The notes below the pieces were generated by a model. That model saw only the letters and a list, made by a program, of their open reading frames with translations, did no database searches and had not been told where the DNA came from. DNA of 64,000 nt from positions 62,001 through 126,000 of the forward strand of contig CAZIAL010000004.1 in assembly GCA_964536965.1 (NCBI GenBank). Direction: 5' to 3'. Of the stretch, positions 42,606 through 52,201 are shown piece by piece. Source of the stretch: JACMQW01 sp964536965 (lineage in GTDB: Bacteria; Bdellovibrionota; UBA1018). Position 1 is the first letter of the stretch. The number at the start of each line of letters is the position of its first letter. Position numbers and translations under genes: made by a program.

Positions 42606-44702
42606 ATGCTGCTCCAGGAATCTCTTCGTGAAATCCTCCGATCGCGTTTTGGACTCGTCGAGTTTCGCTCCCGACAGGGCGCGATCTGCGAGGCCGTCGC
42701 CACGGGCCAGGACGCTCTCGTCGTCATGCCCACCGGGGCGGGGAAGAGTCTTTGTTATCAGCTGCCGGGGATTGCGCGCGGGGGAACGACGCTCGTCATT
42801 AGCCCGCTCGTCGCACTCATCGAAGACCAAGTCCAGCGGCTGAAGCAGCGGGGTCTCCGGGCGGGTCGCATTCATTCGGGCCGCGCACGCGAGGAGTCTC
42901 GCGAGACATTCGGCGCGTATCTCCGCGGCGAGCTCGAGTTTCTTTTCATCGCTCCCGAGCGGCTCGCGGTTCCGGGCTTCGCCGAGATGCTCCGAAAACA
43001 CCCACCCAGTCTCGTCGCGGTCGACGAAGCCCACTGTATCAGCCAGTGGGGCCACGATTTTCGCCCGGACTACCGGCTGGTGGGCGAGCGCCTCCAGGGA
43101 CTCGTGCGGGGAGGAGAAAAAGTTCCGGTGGTCGCGCTGACCGCCACCGCCACGGCCGATGTCCAGGACGATATCTGCGTCCAGCTCCGCCTCCAGAATC
43201 CGGAACGATTCATCCACGGGTTCCGCCGCGAGAATCTCGCGATTCGCGCGATCGAAGCGCTGCCTTCGGCGCGGATCGATCGCATCGCGGAAATTCTGCG
43301 CGAGCCCGGCCGGGTGCCGGCGATCGTTTACGCGCCGACGCGGAAGAAGGCCGAGGAGATCGCCTCCGAAATCGGTCGTTCGGTAGGCTGCGCGGCCTAT
43401 CATGCGGGGATGGTCGCCACGAGTCGGGAGAAAGTGCAGAGCGAATTTCTCGAGGGCGCGCTCGACGTGATCGTCGCCACGGTCGCGTTCGGCATGGGAA
43501 TCGACAAAGCCAACGTGCGCACCGTCTTCCACGCGGCGCTCCCCGGCAGCCTCGAAGGATACTACCAGGAAATCGGCCGCGCCGGTCGCGACGGACTCCC
43601 TTCGGAAGCGATCCTCCTGCATGGATACTCGGACCGAAAGACCCACGAGTTCTTTCTCGACCGAGATCATCCGGAATCCGCGATTTTGGCGAAGATCTGG
43701 GCGGAGGTCCCCGAGCGCGGATCGATCGCGAAAGCGGATCTGGCGGCGGAGGTCGTGACCTCGCGCGGGAAAACTCCGATCGACGCGGAAACTTTCGAAA
43801 AGGCCATCGAGAAACTTTGGCTCCATGCCGGGATCGGAGTCGATCCCGAAGAGAACATCACGCGCGGACGAGAGGATTGGCGGAAGCCCTACGAGGCGCT
43901 TCGCTCGCACCGGCTCGCGCAGCTCGATGCGATCCAGGCCTACACGAATTCCACCGGTTGCCGGATGCTCCGACTGATCGCGCATTTCGGCGACCGAAGC
44001 GATGCCGAGCGAGCCTGCGGGATCTGCGATCGGTGCGCCCCTTCGGAGAACGTGCGCCTCCTCGACGAGCGAGAGCAGTCGATCGCGAAACTCATTCTCG
44101 TCTCACTTGCCGGCCGCGACGGGCTGGCGACGGGCCGTATCTTCGAAGAGGTCGCGTCGCACGAGTCGAAACTGGGGCGCTCCGGGTTCGAACGAATTCT
44201 GGCGGCGCTCGCGCGGGCTCGGATCGTCGACGTTTCACAGACCGAGTTCGAGAAGGACGGAAAGAAGATTTCGTTCCGAAAAGTGAATCTCTTGCCGGCG
44301 GGCCGAGACGCCACGGCGAAAACTCTGGGCGAAATCGAGATCGAAGGCGGTTCGACCGGGGAGGCCGCGCGAGTGCGGAAGCGATCTTCGTCGCGTCCGG
44401 CGGCTCCGAGGTCGTCGGGGGTGAATCGCACCGCCCAGATGCTCGGGCGATCGGACGGCGGGGATCCGGCCGCACCGAGCGAGCTTCCGAAACTTTTTAC
44501 GGAACTGCGAAATTGGCGCCTGACTGAAGCTCGCAAACGAGGAATTCCCGCTTTCCGAATTCTGAGCGACCGCGTCCTTTTCGCGGTTTGCGAGGTGCTT
44601 CCCAAGGACGAAGCCGCCCTGCTGGGCGTCCCCGGCATGGGACCGAAACTGGTGAGCCAGTACGGGGCCGATCTGGTAGACCTGGTTGTTCACCACGGGT
44701 GA
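42606..44702 (+). CDS. recQ: RecQ-family ATP-dependent DNA helicase
   Basis: About 698 residues from the ATG at 42606 (GGAG eight bases upstream; earlier ATG codons at 42549 and 42588 are possible). Helicase motifs: Walker A MPTGAGKSLCYQLP, II DEAHCISQWGHDFRPDY, III LTATAT, V GMGIDKANVR, VI QEIGRAGRDG. Zinc site CRMLRLIAHFGD... CGICDRC, winged helix after it, and a C-terminal HRDC domain (TELRNWRLTEARKRGIPAFRILSDRVL). 3'-5' unwinding in recombination and repair. Confidence 0.92.
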   Translation: MLLQESLREILRSRFGLVEFRSRQGAICEAVATGQDALVVMPTGAGKSLCYQLPGIARGGTTLVISPLVALIEDQVQRLKQRGLRAGRIHSGRAREESRETFGAYLRGELEFLFIAPERLAVPGFAEMLRKHPPSLVAVDEAHCISQWGHDFRPDYRLVGERLQGLVRGGEKVPVVALTATATADVQDDICVQLRLQNPERFIHGFRRENLAIRAIEALPSARIDRIAEILREPGRVPAIVYAPTRKKAEEIASEIGRSVGCAAYHAGMVATSREKVQSEFLEGALDVIVATVAFGMGIDKANVRTVFHAALPGSLEGYYQEIGRAGRDGLPSEAILLHGYSDRKTHEFFLDRDHPESAILAKIWAEVPERGSIAKADLAAEVVTSRGKTPIDAETFEKAIEKLWLHAGIGVDPEENITRGREDWRKPYEALRSHRLAQLDAIQAYTNSTGCRMLRLIAHFGDRSDAERACGICDRCAPSENVRLLDEREQSIAKLILVSLAGRDGLATGRIFEEVASHESKLGRSGFERILAALARARIVDVSQTEFEKDGKKISFRKVNLLPAGRDATAKTLGEIEIEGGSTGEAARVRKRSSSRPAAPRSSGVNRTAQMLGRSDGGDPAAPSELPKLFTELRNWRLTEARKRGIPAFRILSDRVLFAVCEVLPKDEAALLGVPGMGPKLVSQYGADLVDLVVHHG

Positions 44703-44773
44703 GAGACGGCCGAAAATCCCTGATTTGACAGAGTCCCGTTTTCCGTCAGAACATGGCTCGGGGAGTTTGTGAG

Positions 44774-46606
44774 ATGAAACTGAATCGGCTGTGGGTCGGG
44801 ATCTTGGTTCTCTCGGCCTGTGCGAGTTCACCGGAATTCCCAGAAGAACTCGGAAGTGGAAATTTTTTCGAGCAGGGGAGTGAGCGCTCTCCCGCCGATG
44901 AGGCGCAGGAAGCGCGAGAGTTTTTGGGGCACGCGCCCGGCATCGACGCGCTTTCGGACTGGAATGCGCAATCAGACGAAGTTCTCGCGGACTTGTTCGA
45001 AACGCATAATGAGAAACGGAAACTGAAACGCGATCTTCGTCGCGCGCTCCGAATTTCGTTACGCTGTGGGAATAAGAGATGCGAAGCCGATCTGGGCGAG
45101 ACCCGGAAGTCGTGCCCCCTCGACTGCGGCCGACTGACTCTGCCGGGCACGCGCGAGAGTATTTCCGCCTATAATATGGGCACCCAATGCGCGGAAGTGC
45201 GCCAGGTTTGGGAGCCCAAAAATATCGAAGAGATGCGCTCCATCCTGCGTAGCCTCCACGCGAAAGGCGCGAAAAAAATTCGTTTTGTGGGGACCCGGCA
45301 CTCCGCGAGTTCCGTTATTTGCTCGAATGAACATTCCGTTCTGACGACCGGCCTAAACCGAATTATCGGGATCGACGATCGAAACCCCGCGGCACCTGCC
45401 CTGGAAGTAGAAGCGGGAGCATTGCTCGGAGATGTTTGGGATTATGTGGGAGCGCGTGGTTACTCGCTGGGGCTAGGATTTCCTTTTCTTCGCATGGCCA
45501 CGATCGGCGGGATGATTTCCACCGGTTCGCACGGCAGTTCGCACCAGCGTTTCGGAGTTTCGTCCCAGAACGTCGAATCGCTTACGCTCCTTCTCGCCGA
45601 CGGAAGCGAACGAACTCTGACCCCCGCGGACGGAGATTTTTTTCGCGCGGCGGTCGTCAGCCTGGGAAACCTGGGAGTGGTGAGCCGATTTCGAATCCGG
45701 CTGGAAAAGGATTTTAATTTACGCGCGACGGTCGCCGATTTTTCCACCGCCGATTTCATCGACCGACAGAAACGAGTTGTGAACTGGGGGCCGCGTTGTG
45801 ATTTCGACACCTTCGCGTGGTTTTTCGGAACCGAAAAGGCGATTAAGATCTGCTGGAATAAGACCACCGATCGCGCTGATCCCGGGGCCGAAAACGTCAT
45901 GCTCGTCCACGACGTTTCCGGACTTCGCGGAAAAGCGGCGAAATTTCTGCTCCATTACGGAAAAGTCTACCCTTGGATGAACCGCGTAGTGACCAGCCTT
46001 CGCTACAAGCAGGTCATGAAGGATTCGCTTTTCGTGAAGAGGGGAGGCGGCTCTAAGGAGGTGCGCGCCCATACCGTCGTAGGCCCATCCGCTAAATTGT
46101 TGCTGAGCCGACATCTCGAAGGCACGAATCCGCTTTTCAACATTCACGATATTTCATTCGCGATTCCCGACGAGCATGTTTTCGGAGCGCTGGAATATGT
46201 CGATACTTTCGCGAACGCGAAAAATCTCTCGATGCCGATGACCGGAGTCATGCTGCGGTTTACCGAATCGGATGGAAGCAGCTTTCTGTCCCATGTCGAG
46301 CAAAGTGGACCGGGGCGTAAGTTCGTCATGGCCGATTTTTTCGAGTACCGCTACTTCAACATGCCGCTGGAATACCAAAACGAGTTGAACAAGCTGCGAA
46401 TCGAGTTCTTTAAAACCTTGATCACTCGGTTTCGTGCGGTCCCCCATCCAGCGAAGAACGACGACTGGATTTTTCGACACGCGATCGATGCCGGGGTCTA
46501 TTCCTCGAAAAACTACCGCCGCTACTTCTCGGTGCGGGACGAGCTGGATCCGAAGCGGATCTTCATCAACCCCTACTTCGAAGAGTTCCGCAAAGCGGCG
46601 GACTAG
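44774..46606 (+). CDS. FAD-linked sugar-1,4-lactone oxidase lipoprotein (ALO type)
   Basis: 610 residues from the ATG at 44774. A lipobox (LVLSAC, Cys15) makes it a lipoprotein, unusual for this family. Residues 98-118 hold a Cys motif (CGNKRC... CPLDC) like the repeats seen on myxobacterial surface proteins. FAD-binding PP-loop domain at about 135-310 (RFVGTRHSASSVICS, LEVEAGALLGDVWDYV, ATIGGMISTGSHGSSHQ), then the D-arabinono-1,4-lactone oxidase domain (PF04030) to the end (ISVRDELDPKRIFINPYF). Probably oxidises an aldonolactone or aldose outside the cytoplasm; substrate unknown. Confidence 0.82.
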   Translation: MKLNRLWVGILVLSACASSPEFPEELGSGNFFEQGSERSPADEAQEAREFLGHAPGIDALSDWNAQSDEVLADLFETHNEKRKLKRDLRRALRISLRCGNKRCEADLGETRKSCPLDCGRLTLPGTRESISAYNMGTQCAEVRQVWEPKNIEEMRSILRSLHAKGAKKIRFVGTRHSASSVICSNEHSVLTTGLNRIIGIDDRNPAAPALEVEAGALLGDVWDYVGARGYSLGLGFPFLRMATIGGMISTGSHGSSHQRFGVSSQNVESLTLLLADGSERTLTPADGDFFRAAVVSLGNLGVVSRFRIRLEKDFNLRATVADFSTADFIDRQKRVVNWGPRCDFDTFAWFFGTEKAIKICWNKTTDRADPGAENVMLVHDVSGLRGKAAKFLLHYGKVYPWMNRVVTSLRYKQVMKDSLFVKRGGGSKEVRAHTVVGPSAKLLLSRHLEGTNPLFNIHDISFAIPDEHVFGALEYVDTFANAKNLSMPMTGVMLRFTESDGSSFLSHVEQSGPGRKFVMADFFEYRYFNMPLEYQNELNKLRIEFFKTLITRFRAVPHPAKNDDWIFRHAIDAGVYSSKNYRRYFSVRDELDPKRIFINPYFEEFRKAAD

Positions 46607-46663
46607 AGGAATTCACGAAGATTGTCGTTGACGCGACGAGTTAAATTGGTTACAGCTCCGTCC

Positions 46664-47149
46664 ATGAAAACCGTCGCCCTCGCCCTCGTTGCCTTCGCCG
46701 TCACCACTTCCCACGCGCACGCCGCCCGGGTGGAAAACACCCGGACCGCGGGAAAAGTGGAAATCGCCCGGGTTGTGCGGGTCATTCCGCTCGTGGCGAA
46801 AAGCGATCTCCGCGTGGCGGTCGCGGTGCAGGATCTTGGCGGAAGCACCGATGTCTCACCGACCCAAGCGGCGTTCTTCACTCTCTATGCGAAAGGCGAG
46901 ATGTTCAGCACCGACGCCACTTTCGAACTCGGGGCGGTCTATAACGTCCTGAGCGCCCGCCGTGTTTCCGGTGGGAGGTACAGCGTCGATGTCGAAGCCG
47001 TCGATTTCGATACGGGGATGCCGGTACGCAAAACCCTGCGCATCGATGCCCGCAAAGCGGTGATGGATATTCAGTCCGTGCGCTGCGAAGAATTTGACTG
47101 CGAAGCTTCGGAAGCCTTCAAGTCGACGATCGAAGTCTCGTCAGACTAA
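46664..47149 (+). CDS. Secreted protein of unknown function
   Basis: 161 residues from the ATG at 46664 (MKTVALALVAFAVTTSHAHAARVEN, signal peptide). The mature domain is beta-rich (VRVIPLVAKSDLRVAVAVQDLGG, SVDVEAVDFDTG), with two Cys near the end (RCEEFDCEASE). No recognised family. The stop overlaps the convergent DUF3817 gene by four bases. Confidence 0.7.
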   Translation: MKTVALALVAFAVTTSHAHAARVENTRTAGKVEIARVVRVIPLVAKSDLRVAVAVQDLGGSTDVSPTQAAFFTLYAKGEMFSTDATFELGAVYNVLSARRVSGGRYSVDVEAVDFDTGMPVRKTLRIDARKAVMDIQSVRCEEFDCEASEAFKSTIEVSSD

Positions 47150-47451
47150 GTTCGAGGCGATTCCGCTTCCGTAAAAATTTTTCGGTCCAGGAGAAATGGG
47201 CCGAATGGGACCACCGACGCCACGAAGGCGAAAAGGAGTCGGCGTCTCGCCCAGCCGGCTTCTTGCGAGATGACGGTGACGGCCACCACGAATGCCATGA
47301 AGAGCAGACCATGCGCCATTCCCACGACCCGCACCCACTCGGGACGACCGTAGACATACTTCATCGGCATCGCGACGAAGAGTAGCAGGAGCATCGATGC
47401 CCCTTCGACAAAGCCCAGCCATCGGAGGGATCGCACGAGTTTCGTTTCCAT
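47146..47451 (-). CDS. DUF3817 family membrane protein
   Basis: 101 residues with three membrane helices; the start LRWLGFVEGASMLLLLFVAMPMKY and GMAHGLLFMAFVVAV are typical of DUF3817 (YdzA-like). Function of the family is unknown. Confidence 0.85.
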   Translation of the reverse strand: METKLVRSLRWLGFVEGASMLLLLFVAMPMKYVYGRPEWVRVVGMAHGLLFMAFVVAVTVISQEAGWARRRLLFAFVASVVPFGPFLLDRKIFTEAESPRT

Positions 47452-47602
47452 GTCTGGGTCTTAACATATTTCTATCGAGCGGCGGAGTATCCGCGAATTG
47501 CGCGCTTTAGGGATGAAACCCGACACCCAGGGGCCCCGGGAGGAATGCCCCATTTCGGCATGGCGCGCCCCTTGTAATGTTTGCGCACAGGAGTATTGGG
47601 AT

Positions 47603-48493
47603 ATGGATCACCTCTTCGTAGAACCATCGCTCGGCGTGACCGACGCCCTCGAAAGTCCCCATCTGGACGACCCTCACGACGTTCGCCCCCTTCTGAGAGC
47701 GGCAGGATCCTTCGCGAGGATCGAGGATAAGTTCCTCGTTCCGCAGGCCCAGCATCTGGCGCTGATCGACCAGGTTTCCAGCCGACTTCCGCTCTCTCCA
47801 TTCTCCGGGAAGTCATTCACCGAAATCGAATCGGTCTACTATGACTCGGATCGTCTGGTGAGCTTTACCGATCACTTTAACGCCGGTCACTCGAAGTTCA
47901 AGCTGCGCACCCGACGCTATGCCCCCGACGGCGTCTACGGAGAAGAGGTCTATCATCTCGAGCTGAAGACGAAGAAAGCCGACGGCATTTCCCGGAAGTC
48001 GCGCTTTAAAGTCGCGGCGTACGAAGTCTCCCGTCTTTCGATGGGATTGCCGCTTCACTTTTCTCCGGCGGTCGTGGAGCTGAACTCGGAGATGGAGACG
48101 CGAGTGCTCGCGCAGCGCCTCCGTCATGTGAATGAACTCGTGGGAAATCATGTCCTTCGCCCCATGGTCCGCGTGAATTACCACCGAATCGCCTTCGAAG
48201 AGGAAGATCTTCGCGTGACGATCGACCAGCATGTGCGATTCGAATCCCGCCGAGAACTGGACCTGGTCCGGGCCGTCGCGATGAATCGTAGCGCGCACGA
48301 CGGCGCCGAAGCGATGCGTGACCGATTCGAAAGCGGAAAGTTCTCTTTGCTCGAAGTGAAACATTCCGGAACGATTCCGGGATGGCTGCGCTCCTTTCTG
48401 GCACAGCGCGAGATCGATGAGGTGAGCTTCTCGAAATATTGCTTCGCGATCTCGAGCCTCGCCGAGCCGACCCGCCAAGGTTACCTGTCATGA
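47603..48493 (+). CDS. VTC-domain protein (polyphosphate polymerase fold)
   Basis: 296 residues from the ATG at 47603, with AGGAG nine bases upstream; the ORF extends earlier without a ribosome site. The VTC/CYTH-like tunnel shows alternating basic and acidic residues: RIEDKFLVP, EIESVYYDSDRL, FKLRTRRYAPDG, YHLELKTKKADG, SRKSRFKV, RPMVRVNYHRIAFEE, LRVTIDQHVRF, LLEVKHSGTIPGWL. The family makes inorganic polyphosphate in eukaryotes and some bacteria. Its stop overlaps the start of the DUF4956 membrane gene, a recurrent bacterial pairing. Confidence 0.88.
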   Translation: MDHLFVEPSLGVTDALESPHLDDPHDVRPLLRAAGSFARIEDKFLVPQAQHLALIDQVSSRLPLSPFSGKSFTEIESVYYDSDRLVSFTDHFNAGHSKFKLRTRRYAPDGVYGEEVYHLELKTKKADGISRKSRFKVAAYEVSRLSMGLPLHFSPAVVELNSEMETRVLAQRLRHVNELVGNHVLRPMVRVNYHRIAFEEEDLRVTIDQHVRFESRRELDLVRAVAMNRSAHDGAEAMRDRFESGKFSLLEVKHSGTIPGWLRSFLAQREIDEVSFSKYCFAISSLAEPTRQGYLS

Positions 48494-49086
48494 CCCCGAT
48501 CGATCCGAATTCCCTGCAGTCGATGCAGAACCTCGCCGCGAACGCCGGGCGGCCGATTCATTTCGAAGTCGCCCTTCCGCTGATCATGCACGCGCTCGGC
48601 ATGGGGATTTTCCTGATGATCTGCTCGATGACCGCCCAGCTGTTGTTATCGGGTCCCGCGACGCCCGAGCGTCCGGCGGAAACCCCGGCGGAACTGGTCC
48701 AGAGTTCGGCGCATGTCTTGTTCATGTGTATCGCGATCTGTTGCCTGATCATCGTCGTCGATAACAACCTTGCTCGCGCCTTTACGCTCGGAGCGGCGAT
48801 CGCCCTCATTCGCTTTAAGACCAAGCTCGGCGAGAAGACCTCGAGCACGGCGCTCCTTTTCGGCATTCTCTGCGGCATGTCCGCTGGAATCGCCATGTCC
48901 GATATCGGGTGGTTGCTGGCGATCCTCTACGGGATCGTGCAGTTCGCGCTCGTCACCGGCGTCGCCTTATTCGAGCGCCACCAAGCTCGGCGGCTTCGCG
49001 CGAGCGTCCTGCCATTTCCCGACGCGAAGGAAGTCGTGAAGAATACGGACCTCTGGGTGGTCTCGGCTCCGACCCCGACCCAGTAG
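48490..49086 (+). CDS. DUF4956 family membrane protein
   Basis: 198 residues with four or so transmembrane helices (LPLIMHALGMGIFLMICSM, VLFMCIAICCLIIVV, TALLFGILCGMSAG, LLAILYGIVQFALVTGVAL). The block ARAFTLGAAIALIRFKTKLGEKTSST is the DUF4956 signature. Partner of the VTC protein; probably the membrane part of a polyphosphate-handling system (inferred from the known pairing). Confidence 0.88.
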   Translation: MTPIDPNSLQSMQNLAANAGRPIHFEVALPLIMHALGMGIFLMICSMTAQLLLSGPATPERPAETPAELVQSSAHVLFMCIAICCLIIVVDNNLARAFTLGAAIALIRFKTKLGEKTSSTALLFGILCGMSAGIAMSDIGWLLAILYGIVQFALVTGVALFERHQARRLRASVLPFPDAKEVVKNTDLWVVSAPTPTQ

Positions 49087-49142
49087 CCGCTCGCCGAAGT
49101 TTAGTGGCGACGACCGGGCTCCCATGGATTAAAAGGGGAGGC

Positions 49143-49979
49143 ATGAAGTTCGGCGTGTTCGACTCCGGAATCGGCGGGGTCACGGTATTGCAGGCGTTAA
49201 GGAAGGAATTTCCCGAGGTCCATTTCGTTTATTTCGGGGACACGCTGCACGTTCCTTACGGCACGAAGAGCGCCAGCCAGATCCGTCATCTCTCGACGTC
49301 CGCGGCCGAGCGAATTCGAGCGCACGGCGTGGACGCGCTCATCGTGGCTTGCAACACGGCCTCGAGCTTGGCGCTCCCGGAAATCGAGTCCGCGCTCGGG
49401 TCGACTCCCGTCTATGGAATGGTCGAGGCGGGGGTTCGCGCGGTTCTCAAGGCCGCGGAGGAAAGTGATTGCCGCGCTCCCCCCGGACCCGTCGTGGTTT
49501 TCGGGACGCGGGCTACGATTCGCAGTGGCGTGTACGGAAAATATTTTCGCGAGGCGTTTAGCGTCGAGAGTAGTGACGGGCGAAGGCGGGAAGTTTTCGA
49601 GCAGGCTTGTCCACTCCTGGTTCCACTGATCGAAGAGGGGTGGGTCCAGCACCCGGTTCTCGATGCCACCCTCCAGGAGTATGTCGCACGATTCCGGGAC
49701 GGCGCGCCGGGGATCGCTCTCCTGGCGTGCACGCATTATCCTTGGATTCGCGCGGCCTTCGAGCGCGCGCTCCCCGGCTGGAAAGTCATCGATTCCGCCG
49801 ACGCCGTGGCCAGCCGTCTCCGCGAGGAGAGTTCGAAGCTTCGGATCGGATCTCGGGGGACCGAGTTTTCACCTGCGAGCGCGCCCGCGGAGCCCGTCGA
49901 GTGGTACTTCTCCGATCCAGAAGTCGCGCCTTTCATATTCGAGGGCGATGAATCGCGGCCCGTGATTCGGGTTTTCTAG
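49143..49979 (+). CDS. murI: Glutamate racemase
   Basis: 278 residues starting at the ATG behind GGGGAGG. FGVFDSGIGGVTVLQAL opens the Asp/Glu racemase fold; the two catalytic cysteines are Cys70 (VACNTASS) and the one in LLACTHYPWI; YFGDTLHVPYGTKS is also typical. It supplies D-glutamate for peptidoglycan. The ORF runs upstream into DUF4956 in another frame without meaning. Confidence 0.93.
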   Translation: MKFGVFDSGIGGVTVLQALRKEFPEVHFVYFGDTLHVPYGTKSASQIRHLSTSAAERIRAHGVDALIVACNTASSLALPEIESALGSTPVYGMVEAGVRAVLKAAEESDCRAPPGPVVVFGTRATIRSGVYGKYFREAFSVESSDGRRREVFEQACPLLVPLIEEGWVQHPVLDATLQEYVARFRDGAPGIALLACTHYPWIRAAFERALPGWKVIDSADAVASRLREESSKLRIGSRGTEFSPASAPAEPVEWYFSDPEVAPFIFEGDESRPVIRVF

Positions 49980-50165
49980 AGGGATCCGGTCCGACGGGCG
50001 GCTCTGCCGTCCAAGCGGCAATTCGACTCTAAACACCTGTAGTTACAGAAAATGAAAGGAAAAGACGAAAAATAATGACGCAGCGCGTATTGTCGTGCTA
50101 GTTTCCGCCTGTTTGGGCCAACCGTTCCAGCGCATGACCGAAATTTCGTAAAGGAAGTTTAGATA

Positions 50166-50612
50166 ATGAAAAAATTAGGATTGATCTTGGCGGGCGCACT
50201 TCCATTCCTCTCGGGTTGTCTCTTCACTTACCAAGTGAGCCAATACGATTTCGATGTCGTCGGAGAAATTCCTTCGCGGTCGAATCAGCGAGTCACTCTC
50301 TGCGCGGAAATAAAATACATCGATGCCGCGACCTGGGGTGGCGAACCTCGGACCGCGGTAAAGGAAATTTGCGAAACGGACGTGACCGATTCGAAAGGGC
50401 GTTTCACCGTGAATTTCTCCGGGAAGGCCGCGGACTGGTCGGACACCATCGGAGCCGTGATGGATATGAATTCTTCCGCCCATATCGAAGGCGTAAAATT
50501 TTACATCGCGAAAAGCGGCAACTCACCCGAGCGCGCGCCCGTTTCGATGGACGTCTCGCGACTTCGGCAGCTGGATCGCTTGGTCGATGGCACCGTTGGC
50601 CTGAAGTTTTAG
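50166..50612 (+). CDS. Small lipoprotein of unknown function
   Basis: 148 residues. MKKLGLILAGALPFLSGCLF has a lipobox (LSGC, Cys18). The mature domain (about 130 residues) is beta-rich; DSKGRFTVNFSG suggests a carboxypeptidase-regulatory-like sandwich. AGGAAG stands upstream. Cys pairs (LCAEIKY and EICETD) may be oxidised. Confidence 0.75.
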   Translation: MKKLGLILAGALPFLSGCLFTYQVSQYDFDVVGEIPSRSNQRVTLCAEIKYIDAATWGGEPRTAVKEICETDVTDSKGRFTVNFSGKAADWSDTIGAVMDMNSSAHIEGVKFYIAKSGNSPERAPVSMDVSRLRQLDRLVDGTVGLKF

Positions 50613-50625
50613 TTCCGAAATAAGA

Positions 50626-50715
50626 TGGCGGAGAGGGTGGGATTTGAACCCACGTTACCATTTCTGGTAAACACGCTTTCGAAGCGTGCGGTTTCAGCCG
50701 CTCACCCACCTCTCC
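50626..50715 (-). tRNA. tRNA-Ser (CGA)
   Basis: 90 bases with encoded CCA. Acceptor GGAGAGG / CCTCTCC, long variable arm (GTTTACCAGAAATGGTAAC), anticodon loop TTCGAAA with CGA, T-arm GTGGGTTCAAATCCCAC. Long variable arm and discriminator G confirm a serine tRNA. Confidence 0.94.
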
Positions 50716-50763
50716 GCGATTTGGAAGTGTTTTACGGTTAGCATACCGATTCATTGGATCAAC

Positions 50764-50797
50764 GAAAAAAGGCCCCCGCGATTCGCGGGGGCCTTTT
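50764..50797 (-). terminator. Rho-independent terminator of the peptidase gene
   Basis: AGGCCCCCGCG / CGCGGGGGCCT stem with an ATT loop, flanked by A6 and T5, so it can work in both directions; it lies just past the peptidase stop. Confidence 0.9.
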
Positions 50798-50821
50798 TAT
50801 TTAGGCTTAAAATGATCGAGA

Positions 50822-51973
50822 TCAGTTCCCGGCGAAGCTCAGGCCGTCTTTGGCCTGGGCCAGTTCGACGGCGAAGGCCATCGCGAGCTTCAGGTAGCTC
50901 AGCCCATGTCCAGGATCCAGGCCCGTGGTCGTATCCCGCGAGGTATGGATGTTCGGGTTGTAACCGCCGAACGACGTTTCGAATGGAAAGGCCGAAGCGA
51001 AGCCGTTCCGTGTCCAGCTCGCGTGGTCGGAACATGCGTAGCCACAGCGGTCTTCCTGCCACGGCATCTTCACGTATTCATCGGTGAGTTTCTGCGTGAA
51101 CGTCGTCAGGTCGCGGTTCGTATGGTCGGTGATGAACGTGATCCGCGGCGTGGAGCCCGGGTACATGGTCATGTCCAGCTGGAGTACGCCGACGACGGTC
51201 GAGCCTTTTTTACGGTACTGGGCGGCGATGTCCTGGCTGCCGAGCAGGCCTTTTTCTTCGCCGGCATAACCCATGAACTGGATCGTGCGGTTTGGCTTGA
51301 AGCCGGACTCGACGACGTGGCGGAAAGCTTCCAGCACCGTCGCGGTCCCGGAAGCGTTATCGTCCGCGCCTGGCGCGTGCGTATCGCCACCGAAGCCGGT
51401 GATCGAATCGATATGTCCGCCGATCACGACGATTTCGTCGCGATTCGGTCCGTTGCCGGCGATGGTCGCGATGACCGAAGGCTGGCGGAATTTATGGGCG
51501 ACGAGATCGACTTCGATATCGGGGTGGCCCTTGGCGATATGTTCGTACTGGCTCTTGATCCAGTTCGCGGATTCGACGCCGGTCGCGGAGTCGTAGTAGC
51601 GGTTCTTGTACGAGGAAAGTTTCGTCACGATCGCGAGAAGTTCGCCCTCGTCCGCGCGTTTGATCATGGGCGTGACCGTCGCTTGTTCTTTCGGTTCGAG
51701 GGCCGCGAGATTCAGCAGCGGCTGGAACGTGACTTCCGCGGCGTCCGGAAAGTCGGTGACATCCATGTATCCACCGCAGCGGCCTTCGGCATGCGCGGCG
51801 TGCGAGAGCGCTTCCATTTCGGACGGCGACGCCCATTTCTGAACTCCGTCACCGGTTTCGATCAGTCGATGTCCGGCCGGGGCGGCGAGGGCTCCGGAGG
51901 AAAGAAGCGAGGCGCCGATCAGGGCGGCAAGCGGGGAGAAAAGGGCGGGGCGAATCATTCGGCGGATGTTCAT
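50822..51973 (-). CDS. Secreted M28-family zinc aminopeptidase
   Basis: 383 residues with a signal peptide (FSPLAALIGASLLSSGALAAPAG). The catalytic domain follows the order of M28 leucine-type aminopeptidases: VIGGHIDS (first His), GADDNASG (bridging Asp), GYAGEEKGLLGS (Glu-Glu), QLDMTMYP (Asp) and DPGHGLSYLK (last His). A pro-region of about 110 residues stands before it. CGYACSDHASW carries a Cys pair. Acts on N-termini of peptides outside the cell or in the periplasm. Confidence 0.9.
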   Translation of the reverse strand: MNIRRMIRPALFSPLAALIGASLLSSGALAAPAGHRLIETGDGVQKWASPSEMEALSHAAHAEGRCGGYMDVTDFPDAAEVTFQPLLNLAALEPKEQATVTPMIKRADEGELLAIVTKLSSYKNRYYDSATGVESANWIKSQYEHIAKGHPDIEVDLVAHKFRQPSVIATIAGNGPNRDEIVVIGGHIDSITGFGGDTHAPGADDNASGTATVLEAFRHVVESGFKPNRTIQFMGYAGEEKGLLGSQDIAAQYRKKGSTVVGVLQLDMTMYPGSTPRITFITDHTNRDLTTFTQKLTDEYVKMPWQEDRCGYACSDHASWTRNGFASAFPFETSFGGYNPNIHTSRDTTTGLDPGHGLSYLKLAMAFAVELAQAKDGLSFAGN

Positions 51974-52105
51974 GAGCGTTCCTTTGCGGCAGACTTCGAT
52001 TTCAGTGAAACAGGGACGAAAGACTTAAGAACCTGAACTTATCAGGAATTATAAGGAGGTCACGGCTGTGCGCGTTAACTTCTTGACGCTCGGGAGGAGA
52101 GTGTT

Positions 52106-52120
52106 TGAGACTCAATCTCA
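52106..52120. promoter_or_regulatory. Fur-box-like dyad upstream of feoAB
   Basis: TGAGACT-C-AATCTCA is a 7-1-7 inverted repeat (6 of 7 pairs) with the TGA/TCA ends of Fur sites. It lies 82 bases before feoA, where Fur-Fe(II) would repress iron uptake. Confidence 0.5.
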
Positions 52121-52201
52121 TTTTTATGGATTCGCGCCCAACCGTTCGCATATACAAGGATGGTTCATCAGGGGAAGGGAACGCATAGAGGACCGTCCAA
52201 C

